From JAYFQF01 sp034927285 (GTDB lineage Bacteria; Bacillota; Peptococcia; DRI-13; UBA5745), in contig JAYFQF010000026.1 in the NCBI GenBank assembly GCA_034927285.1, positions 1-64,000 on the forward strand: 64,000 nt of DNA, in the 5' to 3' direction. The position numbers were made by a program, and so were the translations under genes. The stretch's first letter is position 1. Every line of letters starts with the position of its first letter. The notes beneath the pieces are model-generated. The model worked only from the letters and a program-made list of their open reading frames with translations, was not told the origin of the DNA and did not search any database. Below are positions 44,290 through 52,684 of the stretch, piece after piece.

Positions 44290-44303
44290 ATTTGAATACT
44301 AAA
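44278..44303 (+). repeat. 13-bp tandem duplication over a stop codon
   Basis: TTTGAATACTAAA is present twice in a row (44278-44290 and 44291-44303) with no mismatch; the first copy holds the TAA stop of the chemoreceptor gene. Confidence 0.9.
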
Positions 44304-44342
44304 AGAGAAAGCCGCGGTAACGGGCGGAAGAAAGGAGACTTT

Positions 44343-45296
44343 ATGCGAATTGTTATGCTGGAATCCCTGGCGGTATCGGAAAAAGAGTTTATGGAAAAAG
44401 CCCGGGTCCTGACCGGCAGGGGACATGAAGTGATTTTTTGCGGCGGTGGGCCGGCTGCGGAGGAAGAGCAAAAGGCCATGGTCAAAGACGCCGACGTCCT
44501 GATTATTGCCAATTCCCCGTTAAGCGCCGGGGTACTTCGGGCGGCGGACAAGCTGAAGATGCTTTCCGTAGGTTTTACCGGCGTGGATCATGTGGCGATG
44601 GAGGTCTGCCGTGAAAAAGGCGTTCTGGTGTCCAATGCTCAGGGCTACTGCACCGACGCGGTGGCGGAACTGACCATGGGCCTGATTCTGGCCTGCCTGC
44701 GGAACATCCTGCCTTGTGATAACCGTACCCGCACAGGAAAAACCAGGGAGGGCCTGGCGGGGTTTGAACTGAAAGGAAAAACCATAGGCATCGCAGGCAC
44801 CGGCGCCATCGGCTGCCGGGTGGCGGAGCTCGCCAAAGCCTTCGGCTGCCGCCTGCTGGGATACAGCCGCAGCCGAAGGCCGGAAGCTTTGACCCTGGGG
44901 ATTCAGTATATGCCCCTGGATCAGCTGTTAAAAAACAGCGATATCGTATCCCTGCATCTGCCGGCCACTCCGGAGACCACCGGCCTGATAGACGGTAAAA
45001 AATTGGCCCTGATGAAGCCCGGCGCGATTTTGATCAACGTGGGACGGGGCTCCGTCGTGGATTCCGCCGCCCTGGCCGACGCCCTGAACAGCGACCGGAT
45101 TGCCGCAGCCGGCATCGACGTCTATGAGAAGGAGCCGCCCCTGAACGCGGATCATCCGTTGTTTCTGGCAAAAAACGCGGTGCTGACTCCCCATGTGGCC
45201 TTTGCCACCCGGGAATCCATGCTGCGGCGGGTGGAGATCGTCCTGGAAAATATCAGCTCCTGGATGGACGGGAACCCGGTACGGGTCTGCAAGTAA
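44343..45296 (+). CDS. D-isomer-specific 2-hydroxyacid dehydrogenase (phosphoglycerate dehydrogenase-like)
   Basis: A 317-residue NAD enzyme. NAD-binding GIAGTGAIGCRVAELAKAFG at about 148, then LKNSDIVSLHLPATPETTGL, INVGRGSVVDSAALADAL with the catalytic Arg, and the Glu/His pair at DVYEKEPPL and TPHVAFAT. No ACT domain, so it is more likely a glyoxylate/hydroxypyruvate or other 2-oxoacid reductase than a true SerA. GAAAGGAGA precedes ATG 44343. Confidence 0.9.
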   Translation: MRIVMLESLAVSEKEFMEKARVLTGRGHEVIFCGGGPAAEEEQKAMVKDADVLIIANSPLSAGVLRAADKLKMLSVGFTGVDHVAMEVCREKGVLVSNAQGYCTDAVAELTMGLILACLRNILPCDNRTRTGKTREGLAGFELKGKTIGIAGTGAIGCRVAELAKAFGCRLLGYSRSRRPEALTLGIQYMPLDQLLKNSDIVSLHLPATPETTGLIDGKKLALMKPGAILINVGRGSVVDSAALADALNSDRIAAAGIDVYEKEPPLNADHPLFLAKNAVLTPHVAFATRESMLRRVEIVLENISSWMDGNPVRVCK

Positions 45297-45417
45297 GGGC
45301 TGCTGATTTGCCGGACCGGCGCTGCTCTGATGAAGCCCTTCGAGCTTGTCGTCTTACGGACCGCCCCGAAAGCCGGCGAAGGAACCGCCGGAACAGGGAG
45401 AAAAAGGAAGGGGTTTT

Positions 45418-45792
45418 ATGGCTTTTCAGGTGGAATATCATTTTACTTTACCCAAGGGCTATGTGGATGAGGCTGGGGAGCTTCATCGCCAAGGCGTCAT
45501 GCGGCTTGCGACGGCAGCTGATGAGATTCTGCCGCTGCGGGATCCAAGGGTGCAGCAAAATCCCGGCTATCTGCCGGTTATTTTACTTTCCCGGGTGGTC
45601 AGCCGACTGGGTTCCCTGCCTAAGGTGGATCCCGGAGTGATAGAAAAACTGTTTGCCGTTGATTTAGCCTATCTGCAGGATTTTTACCGGCGGCTCAATA
45701 CGCTTAGCCTGCCGACATATAAAGGCGTCTGCCCCCACTGCGGCCAAAAGGTGGAAATCTCTATAGATCTTATGGATGAGCAGGAAATATAG
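45418..45792 (+). CDS. Phage-tail/injection-system assembly-like protein with zinc ribbon
   Basis: A 124-residue protein. The core FTLPKGYVDEAGELHRQGVM, RLATAADEILPLRDPRVQQ, LLSRVVSRLGSLPKVDP and LFAVDLAYLQDFYRRLN resembles small proteins encoded with contractile tail-like systems (tail-assembly/gp41-like). The C-terminus holds VCPHCGQKVEI, half of a zinc ribbon. ATG 45418 has AAGGAAGGGG upstream. It stands alone here, with no tail genes around. Family match is from memory of such proteins and should be treated as moderate. Confidence 0.55.
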   Translation: MAFQVEYHFTLPKGYVDEAGELHRQGVMRLATAADEILPLRDPRVQQNPGYLPVILLSRVVSRLGSLPKVDPGVIEKLFAVDLAYLQDFYRRLNTLSLPTYKGVCPHCGQKVEISIDLMDEQEI

Positions 45793-45924
45793 CGGGATAA
45801 TTCGCAGAGAATCGGATAGCCGGTCCGGCTGCGGCAGGGTCTGCTATAATGGATTCAGCCCGCGGCCGAAAGAAACCCGCGGCTGAAACAAATCGGAAGG
45901 ATTCGGAAAACAGGAGGCGATTTC

Positions 45925-47538
45925 ATGGAGTTCAGCTTTGACCCATTACGTTACCGCTATCCCTCCCGGCGCCGGGTAGTGTACGGCAGGAAAGGCATGG
46001 TCTGCACTTCCCAGCCGCTGGCGGCTTTAGCCGGATTGGATATGATCAAAAAAGGCGGCAATGCGGTGGACGCGGCTGTGGCCGCGGCGGCGGCAATGAC
46101 GGTGCTGGAGCCTACTTCCAACGGGCTGGGCGGCGACGCTTTCGCCCTGGTCTGGCTGAAGGGGCAGAGCAAGCCCTATGGATTAAACGCCAGCGGCCCG
46201 GCGGCGGCATTGGCGGATCCGCAAAAGCTGCGGCAGGCCGGGCATAAAGAGGTGCCGAAACACGGCTGGCCGGCGGTAAATGTTCCCGGGGCCGTGGGCG
46301 GCTGGCAAGCCTTGTGGCAGCGTTTTGGCCGTCTGCCTTTTGCCGGCCTTCTGGAGCCTGCCGCCACCTACGCCGAGGAAGGCTATGCCGTATCCCCGGT
46401 GATTTCCCGTCTGTGGGAAAAGGCTTTCGGCTCTTTCAGCAAACTGAGCGGGCCGGAGTTTGCCGGCTGGGGACCTGTCTTTGCTCCAAAAGGTCATGCC
46501 CCCCAGGCCGGTGAAGTATGGCGCTCACCGGATCATGCCGCCTCTTTACGGCAGATCGCCGAGACCGGGGGCGAAGCTTTCTATCGGGGCCGGCTGGCGG
46601 AAGAAATGGATTCCTTCTCCCAAAAAACCGGCGGCTGGCTCAGAAAAGAGGATCTGGCGGCCTATAAAGCGGAATGGGTGGAACCCATCACCACGAATTA
46701 CCGGGGATATGACGTCTGGGAAATTCCCCCCAACGGTCACGGCATCGTGGCGCTGATGGCCCTGAATATTCTGGAGGGTTTCAGCTTTACGGAGAGAAAC
46801 GCGGAGGCTTACCATAAACAACTGGAAGCCATAAAGCTGGCTTTTGCCGACGGCCAGCGTTATGTGACCGATCCCCGGTATATGAAGGTAAGGCCGGAGG
46901 AACTTTTATCCAAAGAATATGCGGCCCGGCGGCGGCGCCTGATCGGCCGGGAGGCCATTACGCCCCGGTTCGGCGATCCCGCCTCGGGAGGCACTATCTA
47001 CCTGTGCACCGCCGACGGGGAAGGAAACATGGTCAGCTTTATCCAAAGCAATTATCAGGGCTTTGGTTCCGGCGTAGTGGTGCCGGGCACCGGCATCGCT
47101 CTTCACAACCGGGGAGTAAATTTCAGTCTGGATCCCGCCGGTGAAAACTGCCTGGCGCCGGGGAAAAAGCCTTATCACACCATCATACCGGGCTTCCTGT
47201 CAAAGGCGGGCCAGGCCGTGGGGCCCTTCGGGGTGATGGGCGGCTTCATGCAGCCGCAGGGCCACGTACAGGTGGTGATGAATACGGTGGATTTCGGCAT
47301 GAATCCCCAGGAGGCCCTGGATGCTCCCCGCTGGCAATGGGTGGGTGGAAAAAAGGTGGAATTTGAAATGGCTTTTCCGGCTTTTGCGGTGGAGGAACTG
47401 ACCCGGCGGGGGCACGAGACTTGCGTTCTGCCGGAGGACCTGACCTTTGGCCGGGGCCAGATGATCTGGCGAAACGGGGAAGGGACCCTGGCCGGCGGCA
47501 GCGAACCCCGTACCGACGGGCTGGCGGCAGCCTGGTAA
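45925..47538 (+). CDS. Gamma-glutamyltransferase family protein
   Basis: A 537-residue Ntn hydrolase precursor that would cut itself before Thr357 (in ASGGTIYLCTADGEGNM). Other family parts: KGGNAVDAAVAAAAAM, LEPTSNGLGGDAFALVW and LAPGKKPYHTIIPGF. No signal peptide is present, so it is probably cytosolic, unlike periplasmic Ggt; substrate may be another gamma-glutamyl or cephalosporin-like amide. AGGAGG precedes the ATG. It is followed by an amino acid permease. Confidence 0.9.
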   Translation: MEFSFDPLRYRYPSRRRVVYGRKGMVCTSQPLAALAGLDMIKKGGNAVDAAVAAAAAMTVLEPTSNGLGGDAFALVWLKGQSKPYGLNASGPAAALADPQKLRQAGHKEVPKHGWPAVNVPGAVGGWQALWQRFGRLPFAGLLEPAATYAEEGYAVSPVISRLWEKAFGSFSKLSGPEFAGWGPVFAPKGHAPQAGEVWRSPDHAASLRQIAETGGEAFYRGRLAEEMDSFSQKTGGWLRKEDLAAYKAEWVEPITTNYRGYDVWEIPPNGHGIVALMALNILEGFSFTERNAEAYHKQLEAIKLAFADGQRYVTDPRYMKVRPEELLSKEYAARRRRLIGREAITPRFGDPASGGTIYLCTADGEGNMVSFIQSNYQGFGSGVVVPGTGIALHNRGVNFSLDPAGENCLAPGKKPYHTIIPGFLSKAGQAVGPFGVMGGFMQPQGHVQVVMNTVDFGMNPQEALDAPRWQWVGGKKVEFEMAFPAFAVEELTRRGHETCVLPEDLTFGRGQMIWRNGEGTLAGGSEPRTDGLAAAW

Positions 47539-47701
47539 TCAGGACTTGCGCTGAGGATTTCCGCCGGAATTTTCGGCGGGAATACAGGAATCAATTCGGG
47601 AGTTAAAGGGATTGATCAGGAATTCAATACGGAAAAACATAGGCGAAAAGGAGAAAACGGGGCAGGATAATATTAATATTTGCCCTTGGGGGAGAGAGAA
47701 C

Positions 47702-49069
47702 ATGACAGAGGGGTTACAGAAAAAGTACGGGCTGGGGACGTCTACCGCCATGGTGGTGGGGATCGTCATCGGCAGCGGCGTCTTTTTTAAAGCGGAAAAA
47801 GTGTTGCAGGCTACGGGAGGAAACCTGCCTCTGGGCATTTTGTCCTGGATCATCGGCGGGATGATCATGATCGTCTGCGCCTACAGCTTTGCCGTAATGG
47901 CTTCACGCTATGAGCGGGTAGGCGGAATTGTGGACTATGCGGAAGCGACGCTGGGAAAAACCTACGCCTATTACGTAGGCTGGTTTTTAGCGGCAATTTA
48001 TTATCCGACGCTGACGGGTGCCCTGGCCTGGGTATCCGCCCGATATGCCTGCGTATTGCTGGGCTTTTCCATCACCGGTCCCGAGGCCATGACCATTGCG
48101 GCCTTTTTTCTGGTGGCCAGCTACAGCCTTAACGCTCTTTCGCCGCTTTTGGCGGGTAAATATCAGGTAACGACCACGGTTATTAAGCTGATCCCTCTTT
48201 TACTGATGGCGGTGATCGGCACGGTGGCGGGGCTGGCCAACGGCACCACCGCGGCTAATTTCACCATGGTGGTAAACGAGGTGGGTTCCCCGGGCAAGGC
48301 CGTTTTTACCGCTGTGGTGGCCACAGCCTTTGCATACGAGGGGTGGATCATCGCCACCAGCATTAACGCCGAGATCAAGGACGCCAAGAAAAACCTGCCC
48401 CGGGCTCTGGTGCTGGGCACCTTTATCATCATGGCGGTATATGTGCTGTATTACGTAGGCCTGGCAGGCAGCGTGCCGAATTCCGTCATCATGGAAAGCG
48501 GTGAAAAGGGCGCCCGGATCGCCTTTGAAAATATTTTCGGCCGGCTGGGCGGCACGGCGCTTTTTGTCTTTGTGGTGATTTCCTGCCTGGGCACCCTAAA
48601 CGGCCTGATGCTGGGCTGCACCCGCGGCATGTACGCTCTGGCGGCCAGAGGGGAGGGCCCCCGGCCGGATATTTTCAGCCAGCTGGACCGGGTTACCAAT
48701 ATGGCCGGAAATTCTTCCATTATCGGGCTTTTCTTTTGCAGCTGCTGGTTTTTGCAGTTTTACTCCAGCCAGCTGACAGAAACCCCCTGGATTCAGGCCT
48801 TGAATTTTGATATGACGGAGCTGCCCATCGTGACGATTTACGCGGCCTATATCCCGATTTTTATCATGATGATGAAAAAGGAAAAGGGCCTGCCGGCCTT
48901 TAAACGTTTCGTGGTGCCTGCCCTGGCCCTTTGCGGCTGTGTTTTTATGATTTTGGCCGCCGTTTTTTCCCATGGCTTTGCCGTGGTGCGGTATATGTGC
49001 GTCTTTGTCATCATTATGCTGATCGGCTGTTGGATAAAGCGGGGAAAAACAAGGAGCGAAAAAGAATAA
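47702..49069 (+). CDS. APC-superfamily amino acid permease
   Basis: A 455-residue membrane transporter with about 12 segments. The first helix has the APC motif GIVIGSGVFFKAEKVL, followed by GGIVDYAEATLG and AFAYEGWIIATSINAEIKDA, all typical of amino acid/polyamine exchangers. ATG 47702 has GGGGGAGAGA upstream. It may bring in amino acids linked to the gamma-glutamyltransferase before it, by context only. Confidence 0.88.
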   Translation: MTEGLQKKYGLGTSTAMVVGIVIGSGVFFKAEKVLQATGGNLPLGILSWIIGGMIMIVCAYSFAVMASRYERVGGIVDYAEATLGKTYAYYVGWFLAAIYYPTLTGALAWVSARYACVLLGFSITGPEAMTIAAFFLVASYSLNALSPLLAGKYQVTTTVIKLIPLLLMAVIGTVAGLANGTTAANFTMVVNEVGSPGKAVFTAVVATAFAYEGWIIATSINAEIKDAKKNLPRALVLGTFIIMAVYVLYYVGLAGSVPNSVIMESGEKGARIAFENIFGRLGGTALFVFVVISCLGTLNGLMLGCTRGMYALAARGEGPRPDIFSQLDRVTNMAGNSSIIGLFFCSCWFLQFYSSQLTETPWIQALNFDMTELPIVTIYAAYIPIFIMMMKKEKGLPAFKRFVVPALALCGCVFMILAAVFSHGFAVVRYMCVFVIIMLIGCWIKRGKTRSEKE

Positions 49070-49108
49070 ATGCAACGGGGTTATTTCTGAGATGGGAGAG
49101 AGGATACG

Positions 49109-50551
49109 ATGAAAGAAGCAAACTTCAGCATGCTCAGCGATTTCTATGAGTTCACCATGAGCAACGGGTATTTTAAAAACGGATTTTATCGAAAGATCAC
49201 CTATTTCGACGTATTCTTCCGCAACGTTCCCGACGGCGGCGGCTACGCCATCGTGGCCGGGTTGGAGCAGCTGATCAAATATATCGAAAATCTGACCTTT
49301 GACGAACAGGATATCGAATACCTGCGGAACCGGGGGATATTCGACGAGGCTTTCCTGAAATATCTGGCGGACTTCCGTTTCTCAGGCGACATCTACGGAG
49401 TGCCGGAAGGAACTCCGGTATTTCCCGGCGAGCCGATCTTAATTGTCCGGGCTCCGGCCATCGAGGCACAGCTGGTGGAAACGTTTGTTCTCTTAACCTT
49501 AAACCATCAGTCCCTGATCGCCACAAAGGCGAATCGGATCGTGCGGGCGGCCCAGGGCCGGACGGTGCTGGAATTCGGTTCCCGCCGGGCTCAAGGAGCC
49601 GACGGCGCGGTGCTGGGAGCCAGGGCCGCCTATATCGGCGGCTGCGCCGGCACTGCCTGCACCCTGACCGATGAGATGTACGGCGTCCCTGCCGGCGGTA
49701 CCATGGCCCACTCCTGGGTACAAATGTTCGACAGCGAATACGAGGCCTTCAAGACTTATTGCGAGCTTTATCCGCATAACGCCACCCTGCTGGTGGATAC
49801 CTACAATACGCTGAAAAGCGGCGTGCCCAACGCGATTAAGGCGTTCAAGGAGGTATTGGCGCCCCGGGGGATCCGGCATTGCGCCATTCGCCTGGATTCC
49901 GGAGATATCTCCTACTTGTCCAAGCAGGCCCGGAAGATGCTGGACAAGGCGGGACTGAAGGAGTGCCAGATCGTGGCGTCCAACTCCCTTGACGAACATT
50001 TGATCAGCGATCTTTTGATGCAAGGGGCCCAGGTGGATGTCTTCGGTGTCGGCGAACGGCTGATTACCGCAAAAAGCTCTCCGGTTTTCGGCGGCGTTTA
50101 TAAGCTGGCGGCCGTCGAGCAAGAGGACGGCACGATTCTGCCCAAGATCATGGTCAGCTAAAATACCTATAAAATCACCAATCCCCATTTCAAGAAGGTC
50201 TACCGCCTCTTTGATAACGAAAGCGGCAAGGCCATCGCCGATCAGATCTGCGTTTTTGACGAGGTCATCGACGAAAGTAAACCCTTGAAGATTTTTGACC
50301 CGATAGCCACCTGGAAAAATAAAACCCTGACCAACTTTACGGCAAAGGAGCTTCTGGTGCCGATTTTCAAAAACGGCCGGCGGGTTTACGAACTGCCCTC
50401 CATCGAAAGCATCCAGGCCTATTGCCGGGAGCAGACAGATCTTTTATGGGACGAAGTCAAGCGTTTCGAAAATCCCCACAACTATTATGTGGACCTGTCC
50501 TGTAAGTTGTGGAGTATCAAGCAGCAATTACTGGAGCAATACAAAAAATAA
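49109..50551 (+). pseudogene. pncB: Nicotinate phosphoribosyltransferase interrupted by a TAA codon
   Basis: NAD salvage enzyme (nicotinate + PRPP). The frame 49109-50551 would code 480 residues, but codon 351 (50159-50161) is TAA. Before it are MLSDFYEFTMSNGYF, EFGSRRAQGADGAV, AIRLDSGD and DVFGVGERLI; after it the same frame goes on with KITNPHFKKVYRLFD, ATWKNKTLTNFT and DEVKRFENPHNYYVDLS, the normal C-terminal half. Homologues have a coding residue, often Glu, at this spot, so a single G-to-T change (GAA to TAA) explains it. No other damage is seen: a recent nonsense mutation, a sequencing error, or readthrough. Confidence 0.9.
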
Positions 50552-50569
50552 TACGGGGAGGTCGTCTTC

Positions 50570-51031
50570 ATGTTTTTCATGATCGGCGTTACCCCAGGGG
50601 AAAAGCAGCTGGATTTCCGGCAGCCTATCCTCTGCCGCCGCTGCGGCAAGTACGGCCGTTTTGAGGTATATGTCACTTACATGCAGCTTCTGCTGTTTTT
50701 TCTTCCCGTGTTCCGCTGGAACCGGCGCTACCTGGTCCGGACTAGCTGCTGCGGCGCCTGTTATGAGCTCAGGCCGGAGACAGGCCGCCAAATCGAAAAG
50801 GGCCTGGCGCCGGAAATCCAGCCGCAGGATCTAGGGGAGGCCATGACCGCCGGCTTCTATCCCGGCGAGGAGGAAGAACAGGCCGGTCCACCCGCCGGTC
50901 CACCTGCCGACGGACCGGCGACGCCAAAGGAAGGGCAGGAGGGCGGCAGCAGGAAGCGCTGCGCCGCTTGCGGCTTTACTACCGATCAGGATTACGCGTA
51001 CTGTCCTAAATGCGGCCGCCTTTTAAAATAA
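50570..51031 (+). CDS. Zinc-ribbon protein
   Basis: A 153-residue protein. An N-terminal region with CRRCGKYGRFEVY and a hydrophobic stretch (LLLFFLPVFRWNRRYLV) is followed by CCGACYEL, matching small zinc-ribbon proteins that associate with the membrane. The middle is Pro/Gly/Glu-rich, and the C-terminus has a second zinc ribbon, CAACGFTTDQDYAYCPKCGR. Role unknown. GGGGAGG precedes the ATG. Confidence 0.7.
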   Translation: MFFMIGVTPGEKQLDFRQPILCRRCGKYGRFEVYVTYMQLLLFFLPVFRWNRRYLVRTSCCGACYELRPETGRQIEKGLAPEIQPQDLGEAMTAGFYPGEEEEQAGPPAGPPADGPATPKEGQEGGSRKRCAACGFTTDQDYAYCPKCGRLLK

Positions 51032-51090
51032 GGGAGGAAGCCCTGCTTGGTTGAGATAAAAAAGGCGATAATCCTTTGCTTTTGAAACAT

Positions 51091-51140
51091 TTGTTCGCAG
51101 ATGCGCAAAAATACTCGCAAATGTTCGCAAGTGTTCGCAA
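51091..51140 (+). repeat. Five tandem 10-bp units
   Basis: Units TGTTCGCAGA, TGCGCAAAAA, TACTCGCAAA, TGTTCGCAAG and TGTTCGCAAT follow each other without gaps; consensus TGTTCGCAAN. A 10-base period puts all copies on one DNA face. Intergenic, before a bidirectional terminator. Confidence 0.7.
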
Positions 51141-51197
51141 TAACCTTTGTTGCCGGCAAAACCTCGTTGTTTCTCCCAAAAACGCTTCCCTAAAAAT

Positions 51198-51249
51198 AAA
51201 CCGTCTCCAAAGGACTGAAAGGACAATCCTTTGGAGACGGTTTGCTTTT
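51198..51249. terminator. Bidirectional terminator
   Basis: A perfect 16-bp inverted repeat, AAACCGTCTCCAAAGG (51198-51213) and CCTTTGGAGACGGTTT (51228-51243), followed by GCTTTTCC on plus and TTTATTTTTAG on minus. It separates the convergent zinc-ribbon and YibE/F genes. Confidence 0.85.
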
Positions 51250-51287
51250 CCCTCCGGACGGGAGGATCTTTGGGATAAGTGAATCCT

Positions 51288-52496
51288 TCAGATTTCCTTG
51301 CCCTGGGGCCCGACGCCGATAGGCGGCTGATCCTGGCTGCGGGGTTTCCCGCAGGTATAAAGCAGACAGCAGACCAGGGTCGTCAGAGGAATCGTCAGCA
51401 GGATCGCCGTGCTGCCCACCAGGGACTGCAAAAGCTCCACAATGATGTGTTCACGGTTCAGCAGCTCCAGGAAGGACGTGGCGTAGGTGATCAAAAGCAG
51501 GACGCTGGAAAGGGAACTGCCAATATAAGCCAGCACCAGAGTATTGGCCATGGTGCCCATGATGTCGGAGCCGATATTCATGCCGCTTTTGAAGAGCTTG
51601 CCAAAAGAGATGCCCTCCACATGCCGGGTGATCTCATACAAAGAAGAAGAGATGTCCATAGCCACATCCATCAGCGCGCCCATGGCGCCGATGATGATGG
51701 AGCCAAAGATGACGGCCTTTAAATCTATAGGCTTTTCGGGGTTCAGCATTTGCAGATAGATGGATTGATCGTCCACCAAGCCGGACAGAGCCAGAAATTT
51801 ATCCATGATCAGACTCAGCAGCGCGGCTACCACTACGCCGAAGATACAGCCCAGGATTGTGGCCAGGGTTTTTTGGCTGGCTCCGTTGACGATCAGAAGA
51901 GTCATGACGATCGTAAAGAAGCAGACGATAGAGGAAGTAAGATAAATATTGTAACCGTTTAATACGGAAGGAATAAACACAAAGAACACGGCCAGACAGG
52001 TAAAGGTCAGGGAGATGACGGTATTCAGACCCTTGAATTTTCCCAGGAAAAGCAGCAGCAGAAAAAAGAAAGCCGCCAGCCAGAGGATAACGTCAAAACG
52101 GATATATTCGCCGAACGTCCATTCCACTCCGGTATCGGGGTCGGGGTAGTTGTAGATCACGATTTTGTCGCCGGGTTCTACTTGCTTGACGTCGGCCACT
52201 CCCTCGGTCATCTCATAAAAGCCCTGATAGCCTTTAACTACCTGACCGGCTTGGTCGCCGCTTAAGATCCGGCAGCTGAAAATCAAAGTCAGGTTTTCAA
52301 AATAGGAGCCGTTTCCCATATCATAGCGGTTGGACAGGGTATCCTCAATGCTGAGGACTTCGGCTTTTACCGTAGCCGCCGCTCCCGCGTCCTGAAAAAC
52401 CTTCAGGTCCTTCGAAACGATGCGGTTTCCCGCAAAGATAAAAATCAGAGAAAAAAGGACGGTGGCCGTCCAGATTAAAACATTACGATTTTTCAT
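51288..52496 (-). CDS. YibE/F-family membrane protein
   Basis: A 402-residue protein. One N-terminal membrane anchor (VLIWTATVLFSLIFIFAGN), an outer beta-rich domain (about 30-135, VKAEVLSIEDTLSN...EPGDKIVIYNYPD), then seven or so membrane segments with the family pattern GSIIIGAMGALMDVAMDISS (about 255) and GMNIGSDIMGTMANTLVLAY. Function of the family is unknown, though it is often near transport genes. Start at ATG 52496 with GCGAGGTAATCATA upstream; longer frames lack a site. Confidence 0.88.
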   Translation of the reverse strand: MKNRNVLIWTATVLFSLIFIFAGNRIVSKDLKVFQDAGAAATVKAEVLSIEDTLSNRYDMGNGSYFENLTLIFSCRILSGDQAGQVVKGYQGFYEMTEGVADVKQVEPGDKIVIYNYPDPDTGVEWTFGEYIRFDVILWLAAFFFLLLLFLGKFKGLNTVISLTFTCLAVFFVFIPSVLNGYNIYLTSSIVCFFTIVMTLLIVNGASQKTLATILGCIFGVVVAALLSLIMDKFLALSGLVDDQSIYLQMLNPEKPIDLKAVIFGSIIIGAMGALMDVAMDISSSLYEITRHVEGISFGKLFKSGMNIGSDIMGTMANTLVLAYIGSSLSSVLLLITYATSFLELLNREHIIVELLQSLVGSTAILLTIPLTTLVCCLLYTCGKPRSQDQPPIGVGPQGKEI

Positions 52497-52536
52497 TATG
52501 ATTACCTCGCTATTATCTCCGAATGATTCTACCACC

Positions 52537-52565
52537 ATCATATAAGCTGCGGAATAGCTTGTCAA
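52537..52565 (-). promoter_or_regulatory. Promoter of the YibE/F gene
   Basis: On the minus strand TTGACA (52560-52565), 17 bases, TATGAT (52537-52542). Confidence 0.75.
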
Positions 52566-52613
52566 TTCCAGGAAAGGCGCAGTTTTGTACAGAAAATCTG
52601 TTATTTTTGCCTC

Positions 52614-52672
52614 TTGACGGAGAGGATAAAGGAGGATATTCTTAAGGCATACACCCCCCCGGGGTGGGGAGA
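52614..52672 (+). promoter_or_regulatory. copA promoter with CsoR-type operator
   Basis: TTGACG (52614-52619), 17 bases, TATTCT (52637-52642). Just downstream is a G/C-tract dyad, CACCCC (52652-52657) - CCC - GGGGTG (52661-52666), flanked by TA and GGGGA, the shape expected of CsoR operators. Copper-loaded CsoR would release it. Confidence 0.7.
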
Positions 52673-52684
52673 AGGAGGCGCTGG

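Noticed and set aside
51091..51140. Short repeats as a CRISPR array
   Set aside because: Units of 10 bp without spacers and no cas genes.
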